From: Hsuehochloa calcarea
Taxonomy: Eukaryota; Streptophyta; Magnoliopsida; Poales; Poaceae
Length of the DNA: 64,000 nt
Assembly (NCBI GenBank): GCA_036346395.1
Contig: CM070599.1
Span: 8,919,232 to 8,983,231, forward strand
Direction of reading: 5' to 3'
Below, piece after piece: positions 1 through 9,587 of this stretch (positions are counted from its first letter, which is position 1; every line of letters starts with the position of its first letter). Under the pieces are notes generated by a model. It saw nothing but the letters and a program-made list of their open reading frames with translations, did no database searches and was not told the DNA's origin. The position numbers and the translations under genes are program-made.

Positions 1-181
1 GGACGCGGCTATTCGAGTAGATTGATAACACTTTGCAGAGGTTGTACACTTTACCAACAAGATACAATCAACTCATCATGTTTACCATGACCCGCCATAC
101 AAAAAATATACGATTGAGAAATCATAACAAAACCTTTCCGAAACTTCATCTCGACAATTGACCCTCCCGATGTGCATACAG
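1..181. other. Host fragment, probably part of an older LTR
   Basis: No gene is visible. The first ~70 bases resemble the stretch beginning near 34324 inside the solo LTR at 33523-37433: both contain a GGCTATTCGA core followed by a GTAC-rich stretch. This is therefore probably a piece of a related gypsy LTR cut by the window edge. It ends with TACAG, which is repeated directly after the solo LTR at 182-3493, so this DNA is the target of that insertion and continues at 3499. Confidence 0.45.
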
Positions 182-1184
182 TGTAACTTCCTAATTTTTG
201 GTAGTTTTTGAAAATTTTAAAATAAAAATAACCATTTGATTTTTTTCTGAATTGTTAAAGCTTAATTTGGAATTTTAGAAATAAAAAACAATTTTAATGT
301 GAGTAAATCAAACTTCAACTAAATAAAAATCATCTTATTTGATTCTCTTGTTTTATCTTGGAATTCCTATTTCAAAGACCCGATTGTCTTCCGTAGAGTT
401 CTTTTATTTCTTTTTAGCTTGCCTGTATTACAGAGTCTTTTAAAGCTTTAGAAATAAAACAAACTATTTGCATTTCATTGAATTAATTCAAGCTTAAATT
501 GAAACTTCAGAAGATGAAAACATTTTAAATTATTAAATAAAACCTTAATTAAAATAAAAATGAGTTTATTGGATTTTTTGTGTTTTTAGATTTTATTCAT
601 ATCGGTGCTATTCTTGCGACCTGGTCTGCTTTAATTGTTTTCTGTCTTCCCAAAAAATATTTTTTGTTGTAAAATTTAATTCAAATTATTTTAAATTGGT
701 GGTCTATTTTGAAGCTTTAAAAATAAAAATAATCGTTTGGATTTTATCGGTTTCTATGTAAAGCTTAAATTGAATTTCTAAAGGAAAAATATCATAGTTG
801 GTTAAAATAAACTTCAAAAAAAATACAAAAATATTCTATTTGATCTTTCAGATTCCAAAGTATTTTATAAAATTTTCTTTAATTTTTTTGGATTTATTTT
901 ATTTTTGGAAATTTCCTTTTTTGCGTATTTTCTCTCTCCTCCTGTTTTTCTTCAACCTCCAGCCACTGTCTCCTGTCACAGTCTTACTTCCCGTTGGCTG
1001 GTGCCTTGAGCCCCTCGCTGGGATTCCCGTTGACCGCCCTATGCTCCGCACATGCCACCCATCACCTCGCCTCCCCAAGCCACGCTCGCTCGCCGCCTGG
1101 CCGTGGCTTGGCTGGACTTGGGGCCGTCCTGGCTCCCCTTGCTTCCTCTATGTCAGTCAAGGCCTGCAGCTCCCTCTCTTCCTC

Positions 1185-1192
1185 TATAAAAG
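1185..1192 (+). promoter_or_regulatory. TATA box of the 182-3493 LTR
   Basis: TATAAAAG follows a pyrimidine-rich stretch and precedes a CT-rich leader, the usual layout of a plant LTR core promoter. It supports a plus orientation for this LTR. Confidence 0.5.
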
Positions 1193-1453
1193 CCAGACGA
1201 GCTCCTCTCCCCTTTGCCCCTTCCCCCTCCTCCCTCTCGTGCCTCCTATCTTCTCACGCCAAAAGCCCCTGGTTCCTTCTTCATTGATTTATGTCATTCC
1301 ATTTTGTCCTTTATATTGCTTCATCTTCTAGTGAATACTCCGACCGAAGCTCTGGGCTCATGGTGCTGCCCCCTGGTGCTCCCACACGGCTCCTCCTCTG
1401 GTTGGCCCGTGCCCGGCCCGGCCGGTGCTGCGCCCGGTCGTCGGCGCCACCAT

Positions 1454-1742
1454 TGTTGGAACAGTTCCAGGAGACTCCGCTCGGCAAAACCGATTAAAGA
1501 CTAAGACACGCATGCAAAGCGATTGACTAGAAAAATATTTGGTGATGCATGCACTGCATGTAGCGTTTCCTTCTTTGTATTGCTTCTTTTTACATTGCTT
1601 CTCAACTTCTCGTAGTTTACAAGATTCAAGGTGCCTTATAAAGGCAGAAAAGACTACTACTACTCAGTTTTTACTCCTAACTGGACTCGGATACGGCTAC
1701 TACCAAGTTGAAAACTAATATGAACACAAAGATTACCTAACA
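1454..1742 (-). repeat. 3' LTR of the broken copia element
   Basis: 289 bp, TG...CA, sharing the TATAAA-containing palindrome GCCTTATAAAGGC (about 1633-1645) and the terminal ATTACCTAACA with the partner at 2419-2634. Confidence 0.75.
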
Positions 1743-2009
1743 ATCACTCTCTAATCTTTGTATACTTATATTTCGTGTGCTGCCAGTTGGACTCAACTTC
1801 AACATGGCTCCCACACAGTCGGCCGAAGACGGTGGCACAACTCGAACACGTCTTGGACTCTTACTCATTGAGGCAATCGGTCTCAACTACAACTTGCGCC
1901 CCAACTCGTACTCAACTCAGGATAGTCGATCTCAACTACGACTTGCCCAACTCGTATTCGGTAATTCAAGTTGGTCACAACTTCAACTTGAGTAACACAC
2001 AGACCTGAC

Positions 2010-2186
2010 TTAGGACGACGAACACATCTCCTCAACGTCCCTCGCCTTCACCTTTTGATGATCGGCACCAAGATGCATCGTTTTCAACGCCTTCCACGCA
2101 GCTTGGGCCGTCTCCTTTTCAGCCAGTAGGAAGAGCATTGACGTTGCCTCGTCACCGGAGACACCACTCCCTGTAGAACGCGACAT
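2010..2186 (-). pseudogene. N-terminal copia gag remnant
   Basis: A 58-residue open frame on the minus strand starts with ATG at 2186 and stops with TAA at 2010. It contains AWKALKTMHLGADHQKVKAR, which matches the conserved copia gag (UBN2/Retrotran_gag) pattern of an AW...L...HLGA block followed by basic residues. Normal copia gag is several hundred residues, so the frame is truncated by the internal deletion that removed the rest of the polyprotein. It lies ~220 bp downstream of the primer site, where a gag start belongs. Confidence 0.6.
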
Positions 2187-2406
2187 AATCTTGGGTACAA
2201 ATCAAAAACTCAGGCTCCTCTTCGTCACGGAGCTGTATGCACCGTATAGTGCATCGGTCTCGCCGCCGTGCCCCGCCGCGTGTTCCGGCGCTGCCGTGCC
2301 TGATGAGCTGTCGGGATCCGCCGCGTGTGCACTCCCATAGTATATGCCACCCCGGAAGTCGAGATCACCCCTCCTGGGGCAGCAGCTAGGGTTTCGAACC
2401 TAGGGT

Positions 2407-2418
2407 TCTGATACCATT
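2407..2418 (-). other. tRNA-Met primer binding site of the broken copia element
   Basis: On the minus strand this reads AATGGTATCAGA, the 5' part of the sequence complementary to the 3' end of initiator tRNA-Met. It directly adjoins the LTR end at 2419. Confidence 0.7.
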
Positions 2419-2634
2419 TGTTGGCCCACCAACTGGAAGCCCAAAGACATGAACAGAAGAAAGATTTTGTGCTGCACGCTACAGCGTATTATGTTTCTTC
2501 TATTGCTTCTATTGCTTTTACCCAACTTTTGCCTTATAAAGGCTGAATTCATAGACTTGCATACGGACTCAATGTCCCACTCGTATACGGCCATACGACC
2601 GACTCGGATACGAATGTATGAAGATTACCTAACA
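2419..2634 (-). repeat. 5' LTR of the broken copia element
   Basis: 216 bp, TGTTGGCCC...CCTAACA. It is shorter than its partner because several stretches are missing. Confidence 0.75.
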
Positions 2635-2971
2635 ACCATGCTCCTTCCCTCTCCCTCCCTCTCTTCTTCCTCCTCCCCAAAGCTCCACCGAAGCCCCTCC
2701 ATTTCTTCTTTTTTCTCCAGCCGACCACCCATCCCGTGCGCCATTCCGTGCTGCACTGCATGCAGGCCAATGCAACTGCTAGCACTACGCATGTCTTGTC
2801 ATGCAACCAACTCCTTCGGCCATTTCCATTTCCAAGTTCGGCCGTGTGCCACTCCCCATCCGTTCTCCCTCTCCAGCGATCATCTTGATGCACTGACTGC
2901 ATCGTGGCGAGCCCTTTGGTTTCCTCTTCCACCTCTCAGAATTCGCCCCTCTCCCTTGTTTCTGTTTCTCC

Positions 2972-3059
2972 GCAATCGAGATATTTCCGCTGCGGGCCGA
3001 AACTCGTTCTTCCTCGCGTTCCGCTGCCTCGCGTTCGGCAATCGAGATATTTCCGCTGC
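2972..3059 (+). repeat. 22-bp direct repeat, 66-bp period
   Basis: GCAATCGAGATATTTCCGCTGC occurs without mismatch at 2972-2993 and 3038-3059 inside the R-U5 part of the solo LTR. It looks like a local tandem duplication. No function is evident. Confidence 0.7.
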
Positions 3060-3498
3060 CTACTACGAGGATCAAGGAGTCGACGGTCAAGACCAAGGCG
3101 AAAAGTAGTTTAGTTCCTTAGTCTAGGGCTCACCGCAGTTTAGCTTGCTCCGCTGGTGTCTGCGTACAGCCAATATTTTTCAAATCCTTAGTCAATATCG
3201 GTTGTACACTAGTCACCACAGTTGCTTGCCTGTGGGGACTCGTGTTCTGCCCTTTTGTTTCCGCTACCATTTCTGTATTTTGTGTAATGGACTCATTTGG
3301 CCTGCTCAGCCCCTTTTGTAAACTTGATTCGATGCGGTCTATTTAACTCTGATGGTTCTATTATTATGTTTGGTTCGGTCTACGATGTGTATGAAATAAT
3401 TCAGCAATATATACTATGAGCACTACCTACTGTTCCAGGGGCAGCGCGGTATTCTCACTGAGGATTCTGGATTAAGGAAATCTGGGTTTGACATACAG

Positions 3499-3940
3499 CT
3501 GCTACCAAACCTCACACATATTGTTGGTCCGACGCACACCGTCTGACTTGGAGATGACGAACCACCCATAAATGTCTCATAACAGAGAAAAAGCCCACAT
3601 CTCCACCCTAGCACAGAGCTTAACCTACTACATGAGTAGTTAATATCGAGACTCCATAACTTACTAATTTAGGCTTATTCCATACCAGACATGTGGTCGT
3701 ACAGTAAGACTCAGTTCAATGGCGCACAAAGTTAAGTCCTTAACTGAACAAGGCAAGACTACTAATTTCTAACTAAGTCACAACAATTCACATTTCCCAA
3801 ACACACAGCCCACCATATCATAATTCTTTCCACTCGCCTCAGTCTATATCGTTTCCCCACCCTTTTGATTAGGCGCAACACATGCCATTAACAGGTGACA
3901 ACATACCGCACATAGCTTTTTATAAAGACATTCCATAATC
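3499..3940. other. Host sequence between two solo LTRs, no gene
   Basis: This is the continuation of the DNA at 1-181 after the TACAG target site. I see no coding frame with family features. It ends with TAATC, the target site of the next solo LTR. Confidence 0.5.
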
Positions 3941-6287
3941 TGTAACACCCTGGCTATTCGGAAGCCAAAATGTCACACAAACCTATCAAACTACTAAGTA
4001 TAGCATTAAAACTAGATTATCCAGATTCAATCAACATAAATTCCTAAGGAAAGACAATGAACGATCACTAGAATCATGGTAAAGAATGGATAAATGGTCA
4101 TAATACCACGAACAGTCAAACGATACTAACATAGGATTATTACAATCTGGAACTTATTTCAACAATTTGACTTGACTGAATGGCAAGAATAATTGTTCTG
4201 ATTGGATAAAAGTGAAGTGTAGTGTGCCGAACTACCCCACCAAATCATCTTGTCGTCCTCCTCAATTACCTAATTAAAACATACAAAGCAAGGGTGAGTC
4301 GAAGACTCAGCAAGTACTAAACAAGAATAATCAAGCATGGAGTGGACAACACCATTCAGTTGAATTATTGGAACACATATATGTACGTATGGAATGAATA
4401 CATGAATGGATGAAATGTAAGAATGCATTGAAGGTATGGACTTATCGACTGCATATACCGGTATAGCGAGTGATACACCGTCGGTGTTCACTTAAGCCCG
4501 TACTTCACAAAGTACGGGGCGCCCAATCACCGTATGAAGAACGTTTCATACGGTGTCCAAGTTGCTACATTGGAATGGTGGTCAACACTACCCACATTGG
4601 AATGGTGGGTTTTCAAATGCCCATCTTTGGAATTGATGGGTCTTTCAAATGCCCATCTTGGAATTGATGGGACTTACTAAAAGAATCCACTTCCGTGGTC
4701 ATAATGAATTTTATGAATGAACATGATGATTTCTCATGGTATGAATGAATAACACACATTAGTGGAAAAGACACATGGCATTCAACAACATGTGTAAACA
4801 AGTATAAGTATGTATTCACACTCAACATAATGTACCAATAAGGCCACACTAGTCACTTGCAGTATATCAACACCATGAACAAAGCATAAGAACATTCATG
4901 TAAACAACATATCATTATGCATTCCTTTGAATTCAACACCAGTTAACATACAGTACTTGCCTTTCGCGTTGTGACTCGTTAGTAGGCAACGGAGGTGTTC
5001 CCACACATGAAGCCTCGCCGCCTACACAAGCATGTTCCCAAAATAAGAACAACGATATAACACTGCTACCGGTGTTCTACAATAACCCCTGACTATCCAA
5101 TATACCGCATAGACCCAAAATGAAAATAAACTATTCAGCCAGATTTCAGCCCTTCTGAGCAGCGGTACGAGAAAATTCACCATTAATTATCTGTAACTCT
5201 AAAAGATATGAAACCAGTGCTCACTGAATCTTAACAGATCAGGCTACAAAATATTAGTTGGCGGAATCCCCTGATTCGGCCAAAACAGAGGGCTAATTAT
5301 CAGCTAAACACATCCCATCTACGTCGTCCGAATACGGATCGAGATAAAGAAAGCGGCATAACTTTCAACCTATTGATCCAATGAGAATGATTCTTATCAT
5401 CTTGGAAATATAATTTTAAGGGATAAAATAACTTAGTTGGGTGAAGGTTCTGATTCGGCCCCTAATTTGAACAAAACCGAGGACAAACCCTCGACCTCGG
5501 TTTTCAGACAGACCGGATAGTTCGTAATCAAAAATTCATATCTCCCAAACTACAGATCGTATTTTCCTGATCTCTGTGCCAAAAGAAAGCTAACGTTCCC
5601 AGGAATAAAACTATAGAAGGGCAAAACCCCAGATTCGGCCTTTACAGTAGTCTAAACAATAGATGAAAACGCTAACATTTATCTGCCCAGAATTCAGAAC
5701 AGTGGTAAAGAAAATATCATAACTTTCATTATACAGATCCAATGGAGATGATCTTTATCAGCTTTGAAAGATAATTTAAAGGGCTACAATAACTTATTGG
5801 GGTGGAGGTTCTGGAAATGCCTCTAACTAAATAAAAACCTAGGATCAAGCCGACAGATCCTTCTCGTCAGACAGACAGAATAGCGCGCACTAAAAAAATC
5901 ATATCTCCTAAACCGTAAGGTGGAATCACGTGATCTCGGTGGCTATGGAAAACTAAGAACAATACCTACAACTTTCTAAGAGATGGACAGAACAGAAAAC
6001 GAACGCATCGTACCCAAAATCGACGTACAAGGCGATGCACAGCAAGGGGGAAGGGGGGCGGCGGGTCCAAAGGGGGGAGGGGGAGAGAAATGTGGAGTTT
6101 AGGGTTTGGGGGGTGGGAACCCCTCTTATGGCCGGCCACCACATGGGCCCCTCCTGGGCCGTGGCCCAGGCCCGGGTTGCCGTGAAATCACAGAAAACAA
6201 CCCGGTGAAAAGATGATTCTGGTTTTTCGATTAGCTCCCTCTTCCGAAACTTCTTCTAATAAGCCGAATCACCTTCGGGGTATTACA
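3941..6287 (-). mobile_element. Solo LTR of the element-A family
   Basis: Starts TGTAACACCC and ends GGGGTATTACA, with perfect 5-bp TSD TAATC at 3936-3940 and 6288-6292. At 2347 bp it matches the LTRs at 31192-33381 and 41208-43360. Shared blocks are the TACCGGTATAGCGAGTG segment (about 4457), the ACCATTCCAATGTGG-type repeats (4570-4680) and the GTGACTCGTTAGTAGGCAACG segment (about 4973). On this strand it is the reverse of element A, so its sense is minus. No internal domain adjoins it, which fits intra-element LTR-LTR recombination leaving a solo LTR. Confidence 0.85.
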
Positions 6288-6974
6288 TAATCACTTTTTC
6301 ATGTATAAGCTTAACATTTTAAAATGGTATCAATGAACCGTTGGATGGTTAAGCATACTAATCGTGTCTAACCAACCTACGTTGATGCTATGATAATATC
6401 AACTAGTAACTAACCAAGATAGGGTGAAAAATAATAATGGCAATGCAATTCACAAGATGGGTATAATCAAGCATGTTACATAGCTAATCCCAAGATAGTA
6501 AAACATATAATAATTGAATTACCATGCAATACTTTGAAACAAGGTAATTTAGGAAAATTGGGTGCAATATGATTAAAGCACAACTTGCCTTGCTATAGCA
6601 ATGCTACTATTTTTTATCTTCGATCTTCAATTTCCTTGACCTTTAGCTCCTTTCAGCGATTCTGGAACGTCAACGTCTAATGAGAGAGAAAGCACAAAAG
6701 CAAACAAAATTCCAAAGGACAAATCAAATAAACTCCCAATTGAAATTGAATGGTATTGGAAGGTAGGGCTTGATTTTAGATGAATTTAGAAACCTGAATA
6801 GGTTCAATCAGATTTCCTATGAGGGAGAACGAGCTCTAGAAAGTTTGATTGGAAAGGAAAATAGAGAAAAATAAAAGAGAGAGAGAATGTGAGACTGACA
6901 TGTGGGGCCAAGGAATATCCATGGAATCTTTATTTTTGGGAATTTTGGAAAATGCTGAGAGAATGATATGTGGG
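6288..6974. other. Host sequence, no gene seen
   Basis: AT-rich DNA without a convincing coding frame. It continues at 33387-33522 and 37439-37641 once element A and the solo LTR at 33523-37433 are removed. The continuation carries repeated GGTCCAC/GTGGACC words typical of another gypsy LTR, so the host itself is probably an older element. Confidence 0.45.
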
Positions 6975-7762
6975 TGTAATACCACGGAAGCGAATCGGGT
7001 AATTAGAAAAGAAGTCGGGAGGAGAAAAGACAATTAAAGAAGTACAAATACCTGAAAGAAAAATGGGTTTTCCGCAAAGTCTCAACAACCTGGGCCGCAG
7101 GCCGCGACCCAGGGAAGCCCGCAAGGTGGACGGCCAAGGGGGGGGGGGCTTCCACCCCTAAACCCTAGCCCCACCTCACTCTCCCCACTTCCCCCTCCTA
7201 GTCGCCACCCCCCTTGCTCCTTGTGCCGCCTCCACCTCTCGCTTGCGCCTCCCCATGCGCTACCACCCCTCCAACGGCGCCACACCCTCCCCGGTGAAGC
7301 CCCGTGCTGCTGCCATTTGGGAGGAAGAGGAGGAAGCCGCCATTGGTGGCCGACCGAAGTGAAGACGCGAGGAGAAGAGGAGAAGAAGGGGAGGAAGGAG
7401 AAAGAGGAGGAGTTAAGGGGAGGAGAAAGGCACGTACAAGCAGTGAAGCATCGATTTCCAGCGATTCATCAAGGGTAACTTCGATCCCCCATAGATCAGT
7501 AGCATTTTCAATTCACGATTGGGGCTGTCAGTGGCAGATCGGATTGGTTTAGTATTGTTGCTCGTCGGTTTTGGGTAGATTTTGTAAGTTTTGTGACCTT
7601 GACATATCTTAGAAAGTTGTAGGGCTCGTCCTTAGCTTTCTTTAGGCACTAAGATCACCTGATTTGGAGTTACGGTTTAGGAGTTATGGTAGTTTTACTG
7701 CAACTGTCCAGGAGAGTTGACGAGAATTGCCTGCTTTGTTGTCTAGCCAATATGAATATTTG

Positions 7763-8012
7763 TGTAATACCCCGGCCTGCTTGTAGTGTGGCCCATGTGG
7801 CCCATGAGGAGTTGTGTGGTGGGATTAGTCCCACATTGCTTGTCTCAAGTGAGTTGTAGTAGTATATAATGCCTGTTGGATCCAAACGTAGCACCTCAGG
7901 GATAACCCTTTTACACGAAGCGAGGACGAAAGTGTAAGTGGGGTGCTATGTGTGGGCGGGTCCGCCCCACGGTGGGCTGGGCATTGAGCCGATTTTGGGT
8001 CAGGGTGTTACA
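7763..8012 (+). repeat. TRIM 5' LTR
   Basis: 250 bp. It differs from the 3' copy mainly by a 9-bp tandem duplication (GTGGCCCAT twice near 7788-7805) and a few substitutions. A TATA-like TATATAATG lies near 7862. Confidence 0.9.
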
Positions 8013-8014
8013 GA

Positions 8015-8026
8015 TGGTATCAGAGC
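8015..8026 (+). other. TRIM primer binding site
   Basis: TGGTATCAGAGC, complementary to the 3' end of initiator tRNA-Met, lies two bases after the 5' LTR. Confidence 0.9.
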
Positions 8027-8208
8027 ATCAACCTTCATTTGACGGCGCGTGCGGGACGAAGGCGCGGGCATATGGCGCTTGGCACATGTGGGTCCGGAGT
8101 GGACACATGGCATGGCATATGTGCTGGCACTGGACGCACGGACGTGTACCGAGGGGTTGTTCTGGGCATTTGCCGCGTATGCGGTATGCTGCCGAGGGCG
8201 TCAGCCCT

Positions 8209-8221
8209 TAAGGGGGGTGAA
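8209..8221 (+). other. TRIM polypurine tract
   Basis: TAAGGGGGGTGAA immediately precedes the 3' LTR. It is nearly identical to the tract before the 3' LTR of element A (31178-31191). Confidence 0.85.
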
Positions 8222-8462
8222 TGTAATACCCCGGCCTGCTCGTAGTGTGGCCCATGAGGAGTTGTGTGGTGGCATTAGTCCCACATTGTTTGTCTCAAGT
8301 GAGTTGTAGTAGTATATAATGCCTGTTGGATCCAAACGTAGCACCTCTGGGTTAACACTTTTACACGAAGCGAGGACGAAAGTGTAAGTGGGGTGCTATG
8401 TGTGGGCGGGTCCGCCCCACGGTGGGCTGGGCATTGAGCCGATTTTGGGTCAGGGTGTTACA
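8222..8462 (+). repeat. TRIM 3' LTR
   Basis: 241 bp, TGTAATACCCCGG...CAGGGTGTTACA, near-identical to 7763-8012 apart from the missing 9-bp duplication. Confidence 0.9.
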
Positions 8463-9587
8463 ATTTGTTAGGCCGAATCTGAAAGGTCACCCAACATGAA
8501 TTTTGTAGGAAATTCCGTAAGCTTTCAAAGTTGATAACGAACACAATTTTTAGATGTGGCAATAAAAAGTTATGGAATTTTTACCACCGTTGTTTCACTG
8601 ACTGCCAGATTGCAGAGATAGAAACTTCACCTGGTCATAAGAATTTTTAAGAGGCCGAATCAGGGTGCTTACCCAACTATATTATCATAGACGATTTTGT
8701 CGTGATTCCAGAGAGTCCAGGATTACCCCGTTCCGAGTTTCGTAGTAAAAGATATGATATTTTTAGCGCTGATGTCCCGTGGAACTTTCTGCTAGACTGT
8801 CGGGAGGAGTGAGTAGAACCTTTATTCGAGCCCTAGGTCTCGAGGAGTTGGGTTAAGGGGTGTAAACGGAGTCCTTTTTCCTCAGCGTATTTATTGTTAG
8901 TGCTATTCTTGTGTAGGAGTCAGAGTTCCGGAGTAAGGGCATCATCCTTGCCTCCTCGCGCTTCGTAGCGGAGAAAGGCAAGTATAACCATACATTTGAG
9001 ATTGATATGTGTTCTTTTTCATTGTTTGGTGATTATATGATGAATACTGGTGATATGTACTTGTTCATGGTGGTATCGGATTGCTATGGTTCATTTGATG
9101 TTATTTCATTATTCATCTTGTTCATCCATGCATGCAAGTATTGTTCTTGCGACACCCACGGGAGTGGGTAGTGAGGCTCCATCATTCCAACATGGGCACG
9201 TAAGACACACCATTCCAATGTGGGTAATTTGGATCCCCGTTTTGAAATGTTCTCGAACGGACTTTGGATCCCCGCGTTTTGTAGAATGCGGGCATAAGTG
9301 GACACCGACGAGTGTTCACTAGCTATACCGGTATGACCAGAAGTGAAGACATGCATTTTTATTCTTTCATGTGTTATTTCTAATTCATGTGATGGATCAC
9401 TATGCTCATGATGTCTTGTATTTGTTATGTTCAAAATAACCTTTCATACTTGCTGAGTCTTGGACTCACTCTTGCTGTGTTTCTTGTTTTAGGTGAACCA
9501 CGATGACGTCTTTTGTGGGAGGGAGTAGACACACAGTTGCACACACCCATTGTGATAACCATCATTTACTATTTTGCATTCACAATT

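Larger units (their letters stand above)
1454..2634 (-). mobile_element. Small broken Ty1/copia element with two diverged LTRs
   Basis: Two diverged LTRs, 1454-1742 and 2419-2634, begin TGTTGG and end CCTAACA. Both contain GCCTTATAAAGGC, GACTCGGATACG and AAGATTACCTAACA. The element is flanked by the 5-bp repeat ACCAT (1449-1453 and 2635-2639). A tRNA-Met primer site reads on the minus strand next to the right LTR, so the right LTR is the 5' LTR. The ~676-bp interior keeps only the start of gag. The LTRs differ by ~70 bp in length and by many substitutions, so this is an old insertion. Confidence 0.8.
182..3493 (+). mobile_element. Solo LTR (gypsy-type), interrupted by a small copia element
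   Basis: The unit begins TGTAACTTCC and ends GGGTTTGACA, with TG...CA termini. It is flanked by the 5-bp repeat TACAG (177-181 and 3494-3498). The left kilobase is very AT-rich with loosely repeated AAATAAAA/TTTGATTTTT segments, then a GC-rich stretch with a TATA box at 1185, as expected of a plus-oriented LTR (U3, promoter, R-U5). No internal domain or second LTR lies next to it, so it looks solo. The 1454-2639 insertion plus its TSD must be removed to see it whole. Long open frames here (798-1331, 2449-3108) cross element boundaries and show no protein family. The 5-bp TSD was found by inspection, so a chance match is possible. Confidence 0.55.
7763..8462 (+). mobile_element. TRIM (terminal-repeat retrotransposon in miniature)
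   Basis: A complete 700-bp element has LTRs 7763-8012 and 8222-8462, a 209-bp interior, a primer site, a purine tract, and perfect TSD ATTTG (7758-7762 and 8463-8467). The corresponding site in the partner LTR of element A, near 31975, is uninterrupted. The interior encodes no protein; the open frames there are shadows. Its terminal bases (TGTAATACCCCGG and CAGGGTGTTACA), Met primer site and purine tract closely resemble those of element A. Confidence 0.92.
6975..9587 (+). repeat. Element A 5' LTR, first part (contains a TRIM)
   Basis: It starts TGTAATACCACGG and runs parallel to 31192 onward, including the CCACCCCTCCAACGGCGCC segment and the ACACCCACGGGAGTGG segment. The TRIM at 7763-8462 interrupts it and E1 breaks it at 9588. 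The rest of this LTR is at 26736-27022. Confidence 0.85.

Noticed and set aside
798..1331. 177-residue open frame on the plus strand
   Set aside because: It runs from AT-rich U3 through the TATA box into the leader of an LTR; low-complexity Phe/Leu then Pro-rich, with no family motif.
2449..3108. 219-residue open frame on the plus strand
   Set aside because: It begins inside the right LTR of the small copia element and runs across its boundary into the surrounding solo LTR, so it is a chance frame.
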